Of a DNA stretch of 64,000 bases, positions 63,698 through 64,000 are shown one piece after another (position 1 is the stretch's first letter; each line of letters begins with the position of its first letter). The notes beneath the pieces were generated by a model that searched no databases, was not told where the DNA came from, and saw only the letters and a program-made list of their open reading frames with translations. The position numbers were made by a program, and so were the translations under genes. Source of the DNA: Pseudomonas veronii (GTDB lineage: Bacteria; Pseudomonadota; Gammaproteobacteria; Pseudomonadales; Pseudomonadaceae). The stretch spans positions 1 through 64,000 of the forward strand of contig NZ_JYLL01000015.1 of NCBI RefSeq assembly GCF_001439695.1, read 5' to 3'.

Positions 63698-64000
63698 ATG
63701 GCATTCACCACCCTGATACTGGACGCCCCTGGCCCGCCGCTGCTATTTGAGGAAATCGACCGATTCCTTGAACTGGGGCTGGCCGTCACCCTGAACCTTC
63801 ATTATTTCACCGACCAGGACGGCATCAGGAACCACTACGGCGAGCGCATTCAATACGCCCAGATCAATTGCCACGACAAGTCCGCCTTCATCGCGGCGGT
63901 AATCCAGGCCGGGGGCTACAGCGTGTTCAAGACGCGCCTGAACATCCCCCTCGATGGCGAACTGATCAGCGCCGCCGCCTCCCCTGCCTTGGCAACACCG
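63698..64000 (+). CDS. Partial ORF at the window edge, unknown
   Basis: ATG 63698 with AAGAGGA upstream opens a frame that stays open for 101 codons to the window end, beginning MAFTTLILDAPGPPLLFEEI. The translated part looks like a folded, soluble alpha/beta protein. I do not recognise the family; the 3' end is outside the window. Confidence 0.6.
   Translation, partial: MAFTTLILDAPGPPLLFEEIDRFLELGLAVTLNLHYFTDQDGIRNHYGERIQYAQINCHDKSAFIAAVIQAGGYSVFKTRLNIPLDGELISAAASPALATP

Overview
The window looks like a chromosomal segment of a Pseudomonas species, probably of the fluorescens/putida type. The evidence is moderate-to-high GC, many LysR regulators, an OprD-type porin, Liv-type ABC transporters, and the general gene-family mix. 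No rRNA, tRNA or CRISPR array was seen.

The left third (1-~21,300) is accessory DNA built as a stack of integrated elements. Two near-identical ~50-bp direct repeats (6050-6101 and 20951-21000) match the known form of a tmRNA (ssrA) 3' end followed by its terminator. Each is followed by a P4-type integrase on the + strand: intact after the first (6250-7506), only an N-terminal scrap after the second (~21140-21210). Element 1 (before 6050) carries a HEPN + DUF262 pair, a retron-type operon (structured RNA region, 54-aa basic/hydrophobic small protein, XRE regulator, reverse transcriptase) and a divergent protein with a C-terminal nucleoside-deoxyribosyltransferase/TIR-like domain. A small zinc-ribbon membrane protein follows. 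Element 2 (6050-20951) carries a DUF3987 protein, a second tyrosine recombinase with two small partner genes, an HNH protein, and a five-gene type I restriction-modification operon (hsdM, hsdS, a PD-(D/E)xK protein, a DUF1016 nuclease, hsdR).

From ~21,300 to ~42,700 the layout is a mosaic of small transport/enzyme units, most beside a divergent regulator. They are: LysR / MFS / M20 amidohydrolase; MFS / TetR; MFS + metallo-beta-lactamase-fold hydrolase / LysR; an ArnT-like membrane glycosyltransferase; LysR / IlvD-type dehydratase; a duplicated-domain tautomerase / GlxA-type regulator; HxlR / FabF-type ketosynthase; a flavin reductase; an alpha/beta hydrolase; LysR / tautomerase. Two decayed genes were found by reading through frames: a D-2-hydroxyacid dehydrogenase (29349-29548) and a glyoxalase-like gene with one in-frame TGA (32388-32840).

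From 42,861 to 58,418 lies what looks like one catabolic regulon: a 2-oxoacid dehydrogenase complex (fused E1 alpha-beta, E2, E3) with an embedded VOC protein, an SDR, an OprD-type porin, a five-gene Liv-type ABC importer, a FadR-type GntR regulator, and a shikimate-dehydrogenase-like gene with a second SDR. Three promoter regions carry the same kind of inverted half-sites (CTGGTCAGACAA-like arms), which suggests that the GntR protein controls all of them. The substrate cannot be read from sequence. The right end holds an MFS + AraC pair, a LysR gene, a two-gene epimerase/phosphatase operon, and an ORF cut by the window edge.
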